Assembly (NCBI GenBank): GCA_016288295.1
Contig: JAEEYV010000028.1
Span: forward strand, 1 to 46,748
DNA length: 46,748 nucleotides
Source: Alphaproteobacteria bacterium
GTDB taxonomy: Bacteria > Pseudomonadota > Alphaproteobacteria > RF32 > CAG-239
Direction: 5' to 3'
The position numbers and the translations under genes were made by a program. Of this stretch, positions 24,736-34,309 are shown piece after piece (the stretch's first letter is position 1; each line of letters begins with the position of its first letter). The notes under the pieces are model-generated. The model had not been told where the DNA came from, searched no databases, and worked only from the letters and a program-made list of their open reading frames with translations.

Positions 24736-26811
24736 ATGAAAACTTTTGAAAAAAAAGAGCCTAGTTTTGGTTCACCTTCAGAAGACAATGTCCCGATTAC
24801 AACTTATCAAGTCAGTTCTAAAAAAAGAAGACTGTTTTTCAATTCCAACAAACATCCTATCGTCAGCTATTGGTTTACCCTAATTTTTCTCGCATTAATT
24901 GGTATATCATTACTAGAAACCGAGTTTGTACTTTATACTTCATCGGGAGCAGGTAATATTTATAGTATTTTTCCAATGCCTCGTCCTGATATAATGTTGG
25001 CAATGATAATAATTGCCTGCATAACAGGTATACTCTATTTTTTATTTTCCGGTTTCAAACCTATGCTTTGTCTTTTAACAGCATGGATAGTTTATTTATT
25101 CACGTCTGCAATGTTTGCACATTTTTCTGATTTTGCACTTGATGCTGTAATCGGTGGCCACTCATCTACATACATATCCGGTTTGATTGCTGTTGCAGCA
25201 TTTGTTATTTTATTTTTCTTTGGCAAGAAAATACATTTTCTGTTAGCTTGCGCCTCAGTTGCAGGTTTTGTATTTGTATTTTTACACCAAAATCAAAATC
25301 AAAACGAATTTGAAATCAATAAAATCGCCGATACATCAACAAATAGCAATGAACAGAGTAAATTTATAAATATCATGCTACCAAGCCTTCCGTCATATGG
25401 ATACATTTCAGGCTTATCAGACGTGGAGGCCAATAAAATTTACCGCGACCAATTGCGTGCAATAATGCTTGGTTTTTATGCTCAATATGGTTTTAAATTA
25501 TTTCCTAATGCTTATGTATCTGATACTTCTCCGACAGTTAATATTGCTAATACCCTAAATCTCAACGTTCCCGAAGACAGATATTCCAACCTTACGTCGC
25601 AACCAACACAAAACAATCATTGGCAGTTTAAAAAACGTAATAACTTTATTGCATCTTTAGCCGGAAGTCAGTTGGCTGACAAATTAAAATCTAATGGCTA
25701 TTCAATTAGTGCTTATCAATCTCAAGGCTTAAGATTATGTGGTCCAAATTCCGCTGTTGACGTTTCTCGTTGTGTAACCAGAATAGTCAATCCGCTTAAT
25801 ATTGAGCATCTTGATTATTCAACCTTTGACAAAGCTATAATTAGCCTTGCTCAATGGATCGAAAATGCAGGTTGGTTCGATTATTCTGCCAAAGTAGTTT
25901 ATAATCGCTTGGTAAAATTTTATAACGCCGATAAAACCCCGATAATTGGCACATCATACAAAAATCTGCATGTTATCAATTCTTTGCAAATGCTTGATAT
26001 TGCTCTCAACGATATAACTAGCGATAAGGGTAAAAATGCTTATTTTATCGTAGTAGATATGCCATCAGATCTCTATGCATATGATGACATGTGCAAACTT
26101 AAAGATCCTAATGAATGGAACGTAAAGTACAATCAGCAATGGGTTCCGAAGAATCGTCTAAACGAAAAGCGCAGTGCATATTTTCGCCAGACAATGTGTT
26201 TGTACGGAAAACTCAGTCAGTTCATGCATCAATTGCAAGAATCAGGCATATACGACAACGCGACCATCATTATTCAAGGTGTTAGCGGTATGGACGACAT
26301 GATAGGAACAAAAGATATCGCCCTATACACATCTTTCTTAAACGGGCAGACAACTGATGTCGCCATAACATCACCGGATAGTCGTAAATTTACAATCAAT
26401 AAATCCATATGTTCAGTTCCAGATATAGTAAATCAAGCTATTACTCAACAAAAATGTCTTGATTTTAATGGTGATACATCATCCAAAACCACCAAACGCA
26501 CAATCAAAGAAAAGCTTGATGCCATAATATACAATAATGATACCGCTCAAGCATCATATCAAAAATATATTGAATGGTTTACAACATGGAAAAAGAACAA
26601 TCCTGAACATATAACACCGGACAGTATTGAAATGTCAAAACCCATAACTCTTGAAAATAATGATAACCAAATTGTCCGCAAACAACCAAAAATGCTGCCG
26701 TTAGAAGAAAAGAATATTGGCAAGAGTAAAGTAATGAGCGGACAAATAAACATAACACCTGAAACCAAATACGAATCGCTTTCAGAAATGAGTCGTGAAC
26801 CCGTGGAATAA
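24736..26811 (+). CDS. Inner-membrane protein with a degenerate sulfatase/phosphoethanolamine-transferase-like domain
   Basis: A 691-residue protein. A cytoplasmic tail of about 40 residues, four to five membrane helices to about residue 190, then a large periplasmic domain. Landmarks resemble LtaS/EptA-type enzymes: LFPNAYVSDTSPTVNIANTL (the 'T' loop), KNAYFIVVDMPSD, FRQTMCLYGKLSQFMHQLQE and YDNATIIIQGVSG. The usual metal ligands look lost: the ESL-type site reads MLPSLPSYG, and the GDHG site reads GVSGMDD. It may be a pseudo-enzyme. GAGG sets the start. Four bases separate its stop from the preferred yejE start, so it is the first gene of that operon. Confidence 0.6.
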   Translation: MKTFEKKEPSFGSPSEDNVPITTYQVSSKKRRLFFNSNKHPIVSYWFTLIFLALIGISLLETEFVLYTSSGAGNIYSIFPMPRPDIMLAMIIIACITGILYFLFSGFKPMLCLLTAWIVYLFTSAMFAHFSDFALDAVIGGHSSTYISGLIAVAAFVILFFFGKKIHFLLACASVAGFVFVFLHQNQNQNEFEINKIADTSTNSNEQSKFINIMLPSLPSYGYISGLSDVEANKIYRDQLRAIMLGFYAQYGFKLFPNAYVSDTSPTVNIANTLNLNVPEDRYSNLTSQPTQNNHWQFKKRNNFIASLAGSQLADKLKSNGYSISAYQSQGLRLCGPNSAVDVSRCVTRIVNPLNIEHLDYSTFDKAIISLAQWIENAGWFDYSAKVVYNRLVKFYNADKTPIIGTSYKNLHVINSLQMLDIALNDITSDKGKNAYFIVVDMPSDLYAYDDMCKLKDPNEWNVKYNQQWVPKNRLNEKRSAYFRQTMCLYGKLSQFMHQLQESGIYDNATIIIQGVSGMDDMIGTKDIALYTSFLNGQTTDVAITSPDSRKFTINKSICSVPDIVNQAITQQKCLDFNGDTSSKTTKRTIKEKLDAIIYNNDTAQASYQKYIEWFTTWKKNNPEHITPDSIEMSKPITLENNDNQIVRKQPKMLPLEEKNIGKSKVMSGQINITPETKYESLSEMSREPVE

Positions 26812-26815
26812 GTTG

Positions 26816-27832
26816 ATGGTAAAAACGTGCAATACTTTACATCTCTTCCGCCAAAATAAGCGTGCCTACTGGTCCGCAATAATTTTCTTATCATTGTTAT
26901 TAATCAGTCTAATATCAGAATTTATTGCCAATGATAAACCTCTTTTAATGTCATACAAAGATAAACTGTATTTTCCGATTTTTAAGACTTATACCGACCT
27001 GGATTTTGGTGGCGACTTTCCGACACCGGCTGATTACAAAGACGATTTTATAGCTCAAAATATAAATAAAAACGGCTGGATGATTATGCCTCTAATTCCG
27101 TTTTCATTTAATACCGTAGATTTCAAATTAAATACTCCGACACCGTCAGCTCCAAGCCGCACTCATTGGTTGGGTACAGACGACGAGGGCAGGGATATTG
27201 TTGCTCGTATATTATATGGTATAAGACTTTCTGTTGCTTTTGCTTTTGCTCTTACAATAATATCATCAATAATCGGCATATTTGCCGGTGCAATTCAAGG
27301 ATATCTCGGCGGAAAAACCGATATTATCATGCAGAGATTTATTGAGATATGGGATTCCTTACCACAGTTATTCATTCTCATAATTGTTGCCAGCCTTTTT
27401 ATTCCGACGTTTTGGACACTTCTGATTATCATGCTGCTTTTTTCATGGACATCACTGACCGGCATGGTTCGTGCTGAATTTATGCGCACACGTAATTTTG
27501 AATTTGTAAAAGCCGCCAGAGTACTTGGAGTTGGCAACTGGCGTATTATTTATCGTCATATTTTACCAAACGCCCTGGTTGCGACTGTAACTTTTGTTCC
27601 CTTTTTAATTTCTGAAGCTATTGTAGCATTAACTGCTCTTGACTTTCTCGGACTTGGTTTATCTCAAGATTATCCTTCGTTAGGGGACTTAGTTAGACAA
27701 GGCAAAGATAATTTGCAAGCTCCTTGGATTGGAATTTCAATATTTATCGTATTATCAACCTTGTTAACTCTGCTTATTTTTATAGGCGAGGGTGTACGTG
27801 ATGCACTTGATACCAGAAAGGCAAGACGATGA
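26816..27832 (+). CDS. yejE: Microcin C/oligopeptide ABC transporter permease YejE
   Basis: A 338-residue protein from ATG 26816; GTG 26795 is an alternative that would overlap the preceding gene. It closely resembles E. coli YejE: SELIANDKPLL-type block (SEFIANDKPLLMSY), HWLGTDDEGRDIVARILYG, GYLGGKTDIIMQRFIEIWDS, the cytoplasmic EAA loop (EFVKAARVLGVGNWRIIYRHILPNAL), LTALDFLGLGL and QGKDNLQAPW. Five to six membrane helices. YejF overlaps by four bases (ATGA). The partner genes yejA and yejB are not beside it, so they must be elsewhere or missing. Confidence 0.93.
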   Translation: MVKTCNTLHLFRQNKRAYWSAIIFLSLLLISLISEFIANDKPLLMSYKDKLYFPIFKTYTDLDFGGDFPTPADYKDDFIAQNINKNGWMIMPLIPFSFNTVDFKLNTPTPSAPSRTHWLGTDDEGRDIVARILYGIRLSVAFAFALTIISSIIGIFAGAIQGYLGGKTDIIMQRFIEIWDSLPQLFILIIVASLFIPTFWTLLIIMLLFSWTSLTGMVRAEFMRTRNFEFVKAARVLGVGNWRIIYRHILPNALVATVTFVPFLISEAIVALTALDFLGLGLSQDYPSLGDLVRQGKDNLQAPWIGISIFIVLSTLLTLLIFIGEGVRDALDTRKARR

Positions 27833-29382
27833 GCCTGCTTGAAGTAAATAAATTAAATATTACCGTTGATAAAGGACGCAAGGTTGTCAACAACGTAAGC
27901 TTCAAACTAAATTCCGGTGAAATTTTAGGAATTGTTGGCGAATCAGGCTCCGGAAAATCTCTAACCGCACAGTCAATCTTAGGCCTTTTTCCATGTTGCG
28001 GCGACAGTTCAATCAAATTAAACAATCAAGAGCTCACGAACATCAGCGAACAAGAATGGCAATCTATCCGCGGGCAAAAAATTGGCTTTATTTTTCAAGA
28101 ACCAATGTCATCCCTCAATCCTTTGCATACAATTGGTAACCAAATAGCTGAATCTATTACCATTCATAACAATATTTCTCGCTCATCGGCACAGAAAAAA
28201 GCCTTACAACTGCTTGAAACTGTTGGTATTCAAAATGCCAGCCAACGATTAAAAGCATATCCGTTTGAGCTTTCCGGCGGACAACGACAAAGAGTGATGA
28301 TTGCAATAGCAATCGCTAATCAACCTGAGATTTTGATTGCTGATGAACCTACAACAGCACTTGACGTTACTGTTCAAGAGCAAATACTTGATTTGTTATT
28401 GAAATTGCGTAAAAAAATGAATATGGCTATTATCTTTATCAGCCATGATTTATCGGTAATCCGTAAAATTGCCGATAAGGTTCTGGTAATGAAAGAAGGA
28501 CAAATTATTGAGCAAGGAACAACTGAAAAGGTATTTAATAGCCCTCAGCATAGTTACACAAAAACTTTAATTAATTCCTCTAACATTCAGAAAAATATAT
28601 GTAATAATCAAAATAATATTATTCTTAATGCTAAACATATAAAAGTAACCTTTCCCCTCAAAAAGAACTTTTGGGGAAGGGTGGTATCATCTGTAAAAGC
28701 AGTAGATGACATATCTTTTCAGCTTTCTGCCGGCGAAACTTTGGGGATTGTCGGAGAATCAGGATCCGGAAAAAGTACTCTCGGATTATCATTGGTGGGC
28801 ATAAATCGTTACCAAGGTGATTTTATTTATAAAAATCAGGGCATAAGCTCATCAAATCGCCATAACTTATGCAGCAAAATTCAAATGGTATTCCAAGATC
28901 CGTATAACTCTCTGAATCCACGCATGAATGTAGAACAAATTGTCAGCGAAGGATTAATCGTTAATTATCCAAAGCTATCTAAAACAGAACTCCATAATCA
29001 AGTTATTAATGCCATAGAGGAGGTTGGTCTGCAACCGAGCGACTTAACTAAATATCCCCACCAGTTTTCAGGTGGACAACGTCAACGCATTGCCATAGCT
29101 CGTGCATTGATTCTAAATCCCGAGTTAGTTATTCTTGACGAACCGACATCAGCACTTGACGTTACCATCCAGGCTCAAGTTTTAAAACTTTTACAACAAA
29201 TTCAATCTGATCATAGTATAAGTTATATTTTTATTTCACACGACATGAAAGCAATTAAAGCCATGTCTGATAATATTATTGTTATGAAAGATGGGCGAAT
29301 CGTCGAGCAAGGCACCGTACAACAAATATTTGATAATCCTCAAAAAGAATACACCAAACAGCTAATAAAGGCCGCTTGGTAG
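27829..29382 (+). CDS. yejF: ABC transporter ATP-binding protein YejF, two nucleotide-binding domains
   Basis: A 517-residue protein with two fused ATPase domains. Domain 1: Walker A GESGSGKS at 37-44, Q-loop FIFQEPMSSLNPL, signature ELSGGQRQRV, Walker B LIADEPTTALD, switch SHDL. Domain 2: Walker A starting at residue 309, QMVFQDPYNSLNPR, FSGGQRQRI, VILDEPTSALD, ISHDM. It powers import of peptides through YejB/YejE. The start is the ATGA overlap with yejE. No terminator hairpin is visible in the 182 bases downstream, which look empty. Confidence 0.94.
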   Translation: MSLLEVNKLNITVDKGRKVVNNVSFKLNSGEILGIVGESGSGKSLTAQSILGLFPCCGDSSIKLNNQELTNISEQEWQSIRGQKIGFIFQEPMSSLNPLHTIGNQIAESITIHNNISRSSAQKKALQLLETVGIQNASQRLKAYPFELSGGQRQRVMIAIAIANQPEILIADEPTTALDVTVQEQILDLLLKLRKKMNMAIIFISHDLSVIRKIADKVLVMKEGQIIEQGTTEKVFNSPQHSYTKTLINSSNIQKNICNNQNNIILNAKHIKVTFPLKKNFWGRVVSSVKAVDDISFQLSAGETLGIVGESGSGKSTLGLSLVGINRYQGDFIYKNQGISSSNRHNLCSKIQMVFQDPYNSLNPRMNVEQIVSEGLIVNYPKLSKTELHNQVINAIEEVGLQPSDLTKYPHQFSGGQRQRIAIARALILNPELVILDEPTSALDVTIQAQVLKLLQQIQSDHSISYIFISHDMKAIKAMSDNIIVMKDGRIVEQGTVQQIFDNPQKEYTKQLIKAAW

Positions 29383-29564
29383 CAAAAGCTTATCTTAAAT
29401 GTCATAAACTTGTAGGGGACTTTCCCAAAAAAACTATATATATTTGTCGCATAATCTATATTATGTATAGTTATGTATTTAAAAAACAACAACGCTTGGC
29501 TTAATATCGTTTTATATCTAATTGTTATTACAATATAATATGATATCAAAGATGATTATTTTTT

Positions 29565-30251
29565 TTACTTTCTTACAATCTCAGCAATATATTCTAACTC
29601 ATTACCGGTAATTTTGTGTGCCATGTTCTCATATTCTTGCACGCGAACATCTATATCATGATTTTTCAACCAATTAACTGAAAAATTCAAAGTTTTGTAT
29701 TGAACTGTAATATCATCTTTACCATGCAACATATAAACAATCGGTTTTGCCTTAAGCTCTTTTTCCAAACAATCCTTACCTGCAACCAGTCCGGAAAGTA
29801 CAAAACACCCGCCTACTCGACCTTTTCTGCTTAAAGATGTGAACAATGACATCATTGCCCCTTGAGAAAAACCGGCTACATAAGTATGTTCATCATCCAC
29901 TCCATACAAAGACTGCATTTCATCAATAAACTCATTCATTTCACAAGCTCTGGCTGACAATTGTTCACCGGCACGATTATATATTTCCATTACTTCATCA
30001 ACAGGAGTTTCGGAATTACGTCTTTTGCGTTCAGTATCATAAACAGATACATCATACCATTCAAGCATATTGCTGTTTTTGTGATATTTATTTGACTGAG
30101 GTGTTACAATTACATATTCCGGTAATAATGATGATAAAAGCCCCATATCGGCAACTAAATCCTCCATTGAACTCTTATATGCATGAATAAACACAACCAT
30201 TTTCTTAGGATTTATAGTATTACCGTAACTTCTATACTTAAAATTTGACAC
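29565..30251 (-). CDS. Phospholipase/carboxylesterase family serine hydrolase
   Basis: A 228-residue protein of the alpha/beta-hydrolase fold. The catalytic triad is readable: Ser129 in AGFSQGAMMS, Asp180 in LHGKDDITV, His212 in NMAHKI. The N-terminal VVFIHAYKSS gives the oxyanion strand, and VIVTPQSN and WYDVSVYD match the PF02230 family. The physiological ester is unknown. The start is GTG 30251 with AGGAG six bases before. It follows parC by 11 bases and probably ends the recO-parC operon. Confidence 0.85.
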   Translation of the reverse strand: MSNFKYRSYGNTINPKKMVVFIHAYKSSMEDLVADMGLLSSLLPEYVIVTPQSNKYHKNSNMLEWYDVSVYDTERKRRNSETPVDEVMEIYNRAGEQLSARACEMNEFIDEMQSLYGVDDEHTYVAGFSQGAMMSLFTSLSRKGRVGGCFVLSGLVAGKDCLEKELKAKPIVYMLHGKDDITVQYKTLNFSVNWLKNHDIDVRVQEYENMAHKITGNELEYIAEIVRK

Positions 30252-30262
30252 CCTAGTCTCCT

Positions 30263-32482
30263 CTAGTTAAAAAACTTATTATTTTTCGGAAAACCAAACG
30301 GCACAAGCTTTCCGACCTGCCCTCGATGCCCTAGCCAAGTCATCAATTCTGTTTCAACACTAATACCTCCGGCACGGTTAAAGCTAAAACCCGCGGCTTC
30401 ATTAAAGAATTGAATATCCGAAAGCCCGCCGTCCTTATACTTTTGCAACAAAACGCCATGTCCGCGAGCCATTGTTGGTATTTCTTCTGTCTTAAATATC
30501 AACAATTTGCGATTTTCACCAACCGTTGCTACCATATTACCGGTTACCTTTACGCAGAATACCGATTTTTCTCCGGCTGCAACATTCATAATCTTACGTC
30601 CGCTGCGGGTTTGCGCTAAAATATGATTTTCATCAACAATAAAACCTCTGCCACTATTGGTTGCCAACAAATAGGAAGCTTTAGGTTCAAATACAAACAT
30701 TGCAGTAATACTGTCATTATTAGCAATATCAATCATCAAACGCAACGGCTGCCCAAAACCTCTGCCGGTCGGAACATCGTTCGCCGATATATTAAAGAAC
30801 TTACCGGAACTATCTAAAATAACGATTTTATCTGTTGTTTGTGCATGTATTGCAAAAGCCAACTCATCATCATCCTTAAACTTAAAGTCAGTACTTAAAT
30901 CAACATGTCCCTTAAGTCCTCTAATCCAGCCTTTTTGCGACAAAATTACAGTTATTGGTTCTTTTTCAATCAATGCCTCTATCGGAACTTCTACAACATC
31001 AGTAACCTCAGAAAACTCGGTTCTGCGTCGTCCCAGAGCTGTTTTTTTACCAAAACGTTCTTTAGTTTGTTTGATTTCTTCGGCAATTGCCTGCCATTGT
31101 TTACTCTCACTGCCAAGCAACTCCTCCAGTCCGGATTTTTCTCCGCTCAGTTCATCATATTCATCACGAATTTGACTTTCTTCCAATTTGCGCAGAGAAC
31201 GCAATTTCATATTCAAAATCGCTTCAGCCTGATTATCTGTCAGCTTAAATTCCTTCATCATAACAGCTTTTGCGTCATCTTCACCGCGAATTATCTCGAT
31301 AATTCGGTCAAGATTGAGATACGCTGTCAAATAACCGGTCAAAATTTCCAAGCGGTAATTAATTTTATCCAAACGATAATTTGTACGTCTTAACAGCACA
31401 TTATGACGATGATTTAAATATTCGCGCAAAACTTCTTTTATGCTCATCACTCTTGGAACACCGTCAGAATCAAGCACATTCATATTCATGTTGAAACGGC
31501 TTTCCAAATCAGTCTGCTTAAATAAATGCTCCATCAACAAATTCGCATCAACGGTACGGCTCTTAGGCTCCAATACAATCCGAACATCTTGCGCAGATTC
31601 ATCGCGGATATCATTAAGCAACGGAACTTTCTTATTAATCAGCAACTCGGCAATTTTTTCAACCAGTTTTGCCTTTTGCACCATATACGGAATTTCAGTG
31701 ACCACAATTTGATATTGCCCGTGACCGAGATCTTCTTTTTCCCATTTTGCTCTGATTCTAAAAACACCCTTTCCACTTGTATAGTTATCCAAAATGGTCT
31801 GAAACTTATCAACAATCACTCCGCCGGTCGGAAAATCAGGTCCTTTTATTCTTTTTACTAAAGGCTCAATCTCACATTGCGGATTATCAATCAGATACAA
31901 TAAAGCATCACTGACTTCACTCAAATTATGCGGTGGAATATTGGTCGCCATACCAACTGCAATACCTGATGTCCCGTTGCATAGCAAATTCGGAACAGCC
32001 GCCGGCATGACCAGAGGCTCACTTTCCTCTCCGTCATATGTATCCATAAAATCAACGGCATTATCATTCAGCCCTTCCATCAAGGCCATAGCAAAATCAG
32101 TCAGTCTTGCTTCTGTATAACGCATAGCGGCCGGACCGTCGCCATCAATATTACCAAAATTACCCTGCCCGTCTACCAACGGATAGCGAACTGAAAAATT
32201 CTGTGCCAAACGCGCCATTGCTCCATAAACAGCACTATCTCCGTGCGGGTGATATTTACCGATAACATCACCGACCACACGTGCGCATTTCTTAAAACCG
32301 GATTTAGGATCAAGGTGTAGTTGCCGCATTGCATACATCAGACGCCTGTGTACCGGTTTCAAACCATCTCTTACATCTGGCAAAGAGCGCGATACAATGG
32401 TTGACATTGCATACGACAAGTAGCGTTTGCTGAGTTCTTCAGCCAACTGCACATCTTTTATTTTTACTTCTGCTTCCGACAT
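30263..32482 (-). CDS. parC: DNA topoisomerase IV subunit A
   Basis: A 739-residue protein. It separates linked daughter chromosomes together with ParE. Catalytic Tyr122 in [10 protein letters not shown]. The winged-helix quinolone region is [14 protein letters not shown], with the susceptible Ser83. [24 protein letters not shown] and the helical tower ([13 protein letters not shown]) follow. The C-terminal beta-pinwheel is shortened relative to GyrA and has no GyrA box, which supports ParC over GyrA. The position after recO is also the alphaproteobacterial parC context. Confidence 0.95.
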   Translation of the reverse strand: MSEAEVKIKDVQLAEELSKRYLSYAMSTIVSRSLPDVRDGLKPVHRRLMYAMRQLHLDPKSGFKKCARVVGDVIGKYHPHGDSAVYGAMARLAQNFSVRYPLVDGQGNFGNIDGDGPAAMRYTEARLTDFAMALMEGLNDNAVDFMDTYDGEESEPLVMPAAVPNLLCNGTSGIAVGMATNIPPHNLSEVSDALLYLIDNPQCEIEPLVKRIKGPDFPTGGVIVDKFQTILDNYTSGKGVFRIRAKWEKEDLGHGQYQIVVTEIPYMVQKAKLVEKIAELLINKKVPLLNDIRDESAQDVRIVLEPKSRTVDANLLMEHLFKQTDLESRFNMNMNVLDSDGVPRVMSIKEVLREYLNHRHNVLLRRTNYRLDKINYRLEILTGYLTAYLNLDRIIEIIRGEDDAKAVMMKEFKLTDNQAEAILNMKLRSLRKLEESQIRDEYDELSGEKSGLEELLGSESKQWQAIAEEIKQTKERFGKKTALGRRRTEFSEVTDVVEVPIEALIEKEPITVILSQKGWIRGLKGHVDLSTDFKFKDDDELAFAIHAQTTDKIVILDSSGKFFNISANDVPTGRGFGQPLRLMIDIANNDSITAMFVFEPKASYLLATNSGRGFIVDENHILAQTRSGRKIMNVAAGEKSVFCVKVTGNMVATVGENRKLLIFKTEEIPTMARGHGVLLQKYKDGGLSDIQFFNEAAGFSFNRAGGISVETELMTWLGHRGQVGKLVPFGFPKNNKFFN

Positions 32483-32490
32483 AATTTCTC

Positions 32491-33207
32491 TTATAATGCT
32501 AGATTTGCTAGCAAGCTAGCACGGTTTATCGGAAATTTCAAGTTGTGGATTTGAAAAAAGTTTTTATTGAGGAAAAATTCTGTCATCTTCAACAAATCAG
32601 CCACTTCCACGTTATCCGGTGTATAATTTTTATCCACAATAAAGTGCGGATATAAGAACAATCTGTCTTTATATGGATCCCCTGATTTTGCACATACAGC
32701 TTTTCCGCTTTTGGGTGATACATAAGCCAAATCTTCTGTTGATCCGGTATCGGCGCATTCACTCAAATCAAGCCCTATTCCCAAATATTCTAACAAATAA
32801 AATTCAAAAAATGCATAATGCACGCGCCAATTAGGCTCATTAATAAGTTGAAAGAAACTATCTATGTAATAATAAAAACGCTCCAAATTTTCATTTTCCG
32901 GCAAACATGCCACCACCAAAGAACATAACCCCGACAGAGCCGCCAGTTTTGCACCGTCATTCATAAAATTTATAGCGGTTGGCATCATCAATTCACATTT
33001 CATGGATAGCATATTTTCTTCAACTCGAGCATAACAATCAATGCTGAGTAAATTACCTATCTGGTATACTCCCAAATTTTTTTTACTCAATGCTCCGCGT
33101 ACAAAACCGCACAACAAACCATGCTGCTTAGTAACCAACGTCACAATCAGTGAGTTTTCTCCATGTTTGCGTAAAGCTACAATATATCCTTCATCTTTAA
33201 ACTGCAT
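32491..33207 (-). CDS. recO: DNA repair protein RecO
   Basis: A 238-residue protein of normal length. With RecR it loads RecA onto SSB-coated DNA. The N-terminal OB fold is [40 protein letters not shown]. The helical part holds [21 protein letters not shown] and [33 protein letters not shown] is the degenerate zinc-site region. The conserved RecO end [14 protein letters not shown] is present. Eight bases separate it from parC. Ribosome-binding site weak. Confidence 0.93.
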   Translation of the reverse strand: MQFKDEGYIVALRKHGENSLIVTLVTKQHGLLCGFVRGALSKKNLGVYQIGNLLSIDCYARVEENMLSMKCELMMPTAINFMNDGAKLAALSGLCSLVVACLPENENLERFYYYIDSFFQLINEPNWRVHYAFFEFYLLEYLGIGLDLSECADTGSTEDLAYVSPKSGKAVCAKSGDPYKDRLFLYPHFIVDKNYTPDNVEVADLLKMTEFFLNKNFFQIHNLKFPINRASLLANLAL

Positions 33208-33253
33208 ATCTTATTGATAATACAAATACACTGTTTAGCAAGTTTAAAATTGC

Positions 33254-33285
33254 AAAGTCCGGCTCCACAACGGAAACCGGACTTT
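33254..33285 (-). terminator. Hairpin downstream of the 119-residue orphan gene
   Basis: Perfect 9-bp arms AAAGTCCGG (33254-33262) and CCGGACTTT (33277-33285). On the minus strand a short TTTT tract follows; it separates this gene from recO. Confidence 0.65.
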
Positions 33286-33288
33286 TGC

Positions 33289-33648
33289 TTATCGAACTCT
33301 GATCTCTCCCAAGGTTGAGGGAAGAAACCTGAAGTTGCGCTCTTCATCTGATAGAGCCACCACCTCTGCCCCACCATAGACGACTTCCTGTGTAATCATA
33401 TACTTATGACCATCAGGATACGCAAATACATCGCCGACACACACTGGAAAGAGAACATCGCGACCGCTCATCTGTATGGATGCTCCTGATCTCAGATCAG
33501 TAACCAGTTCTGTTTTCTGATCTTTAATCCCGACGCGAACTTTGACGACGATTCTTTTGTCATCAAACCGTTTGACGTCACGGCTTTTGTACCCATCAGC
33601 CAATGTGACAACAAGCACAAACTTTTGTTCTTTTGAAATTCTTAACAT
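33289..33648 (-). CDS. Orphan protein of unknown function, 119 residues
   Basis: Starts MLRISKEQKF at ATG 33648. Predicted mostly beta-strands, e.g. KFVLVVTLADGYKSRDVKRF, RIVVKVRVGIKDQKTELVTD, VCVGDVFAYPDGHKYMITQE, with no signal peptide or membrane helix, so a small cytoplasmic protein. A hand count in one 60-base stretch gives about 50% G+C, clearly above the neighbouring recO and kdsA. The start is uncertain: a promoter-like TTGACG/TATTAT pair overlaps the ATG, so GTG 33618 is possible. I recognise no family. Confidence 0.6.
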   Translation of the reverse strand: MLRISKEQKFVLVVTLADGYKSRDVKRFDDKRIVVKVRVGIKDQKTELVTDLRSGASIQMSGRDVLFPVCVGDVFAYPDGHKYMITQEVVYGGAEVVALSDEERNFRFLPSTLGEIRVR

Positions 33649-33675
33649 AATAATTAGATGTTTTACAAACGTCAA
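33647..33675 (-). promoter_or_regulatory. Promoter-like element overlapping a start codon
   Basis: On the minus strand, TTGACG (33675-33670), 17 bases, TATTAT (33652-33647). The -10 overlaps the ATG at 33648-33646. It stands directly after the hairpin at 33676-33700, the same order as in the array at 41-43 kb. Confidence 0.35.
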
Positions 33676-33700
33676 ACCCTATCTCACGAGGAGATAGGGT
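33676..33700 (-). terminator. Hairpin between the two orphan genes
   Basis: Perfect 10-bp stem ACCCTATCTC with GAGATAGGGT, loop ACGAG (plus-strand reading). On the minus strand only TTT follows, so it is a terminator with a poor tail or an RNA 3'-end protector. Confidence 0.55.
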
Positions 33701-33713
33701 CCGACTAAAATTG

Positions 33714-34157
33714 TTAATCTTGTTCGCGGAATTTGTGAGCATCGTCAGGAGTGAGCCTGATAGCCCGTTTCTGATCTGCTGTCAGGTAGCGGCGCCGAAC
33801 CTTTCGCAGGTTGACATGCCCGCCTTCAGATTGTGGACGATATGTCCACTCTGAATCAGGCTCCCCGCTAACCAAGATCCTATGAACTTCAGGAAACCAG
33901 TTCGAATTCGTAGGTACCATGATAGTACCATCCTGAAACTCGTAGGCAGCTCCCCAACTTCGGATACAGTAATTTTTCTCCTCCGGGAAGACCTCCTCCT
34001 CCGGATTCAGAGGGGAAAAGAACTTTCCGTCCCTAAGAACAATCGGTGTTTCAGCCAAGACCCTGTGGTGGTCCAAATTTTCCGGACACCGTCCATAGCT
34101 ATCAGGAATGAATTCGACCAACACACCCGGCTGTTCATCTTCTTTAAGAATATACAT
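33714..34157 (-). CDS. Orphan protein of unknown function, 147 residues
   Basis: Start taken at ATG 34157 (MYILKEDEQPGVLVEFIPD), downstream of a good promoter; the longer frame to 34217 would begin upstream of the probable transcription start. Soluble, rich in Pro, Glu, Trp and Arg: PLNPEEEVFPEEKNYCIRSW, GTIMVPTNSNWFPEVHRILV, and a basic tail (LRKVRRRYLTADQKRAIRL). About half G+C in a counted 60-base stretch, unlike its neighbours. No family recognised. Followed by a hairpin and the other orphan gene. Confidence 0.6.
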   Translation of the reverse strand: MYILKEDEQPGVLVEFIPDSYGRCPENLDHHRVLAETPIVLRDGKFFSPLNPEEEVFPEEKNYCIRSWGAAYEFQDGTIMVPTNSNWFPEVHRILVSGEPDSEWTYRPQSEGGHVNLRKVRRRYLTADQKRAIRLTPDDAHKFREQD

Positions 34158-34207
34158 GTCAAAAAGTTTTATGAAATAATTAATAAAAAAATTTCTTCTC
34201 AGATACC

Positions 34208-34236
34208 AAACTACCATTTTTTGGTAATTTTGTCAA
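34208..34236 (-). promoter_or_regulatory. Sigma-70 promoter of the 147-residue orphan gene
   Basis: On the minus strand TTGACA (34236-34231), 17 bases, TAGTTT (34213-34208). The spacer contains an inverted repeat, TACCA/TGGTA at 34212-34226, a possible operator. Confidence 0.65.
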
Positions 34237-34244
34237 CACTTTTT

Positions 34245-34288
34245 TTAATAAAAAAAAATAAAAGGAGCTACAAAAACAGCCCCTTTTT
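34245..34288 (-). terminator. Intrinsic terminator of the tpiA-kdsA operon
   Basis: On the minus strand AGGGGCT pairs with AGCTCCT (one G-T pair) around a T-rich loop, then TTTTATTTTTTTTT. Confidence 0.85.
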
Positions 34289-34309
34289 ATTTAATTTCAT
34301 TCTGTCAAA

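Noticed and set aside
29340..29549. Minus-strand ORF of 69 residues after yejF
   Set aside because: AT-rich, overlaps the end of yejF, no start signals; treated as non-coding.
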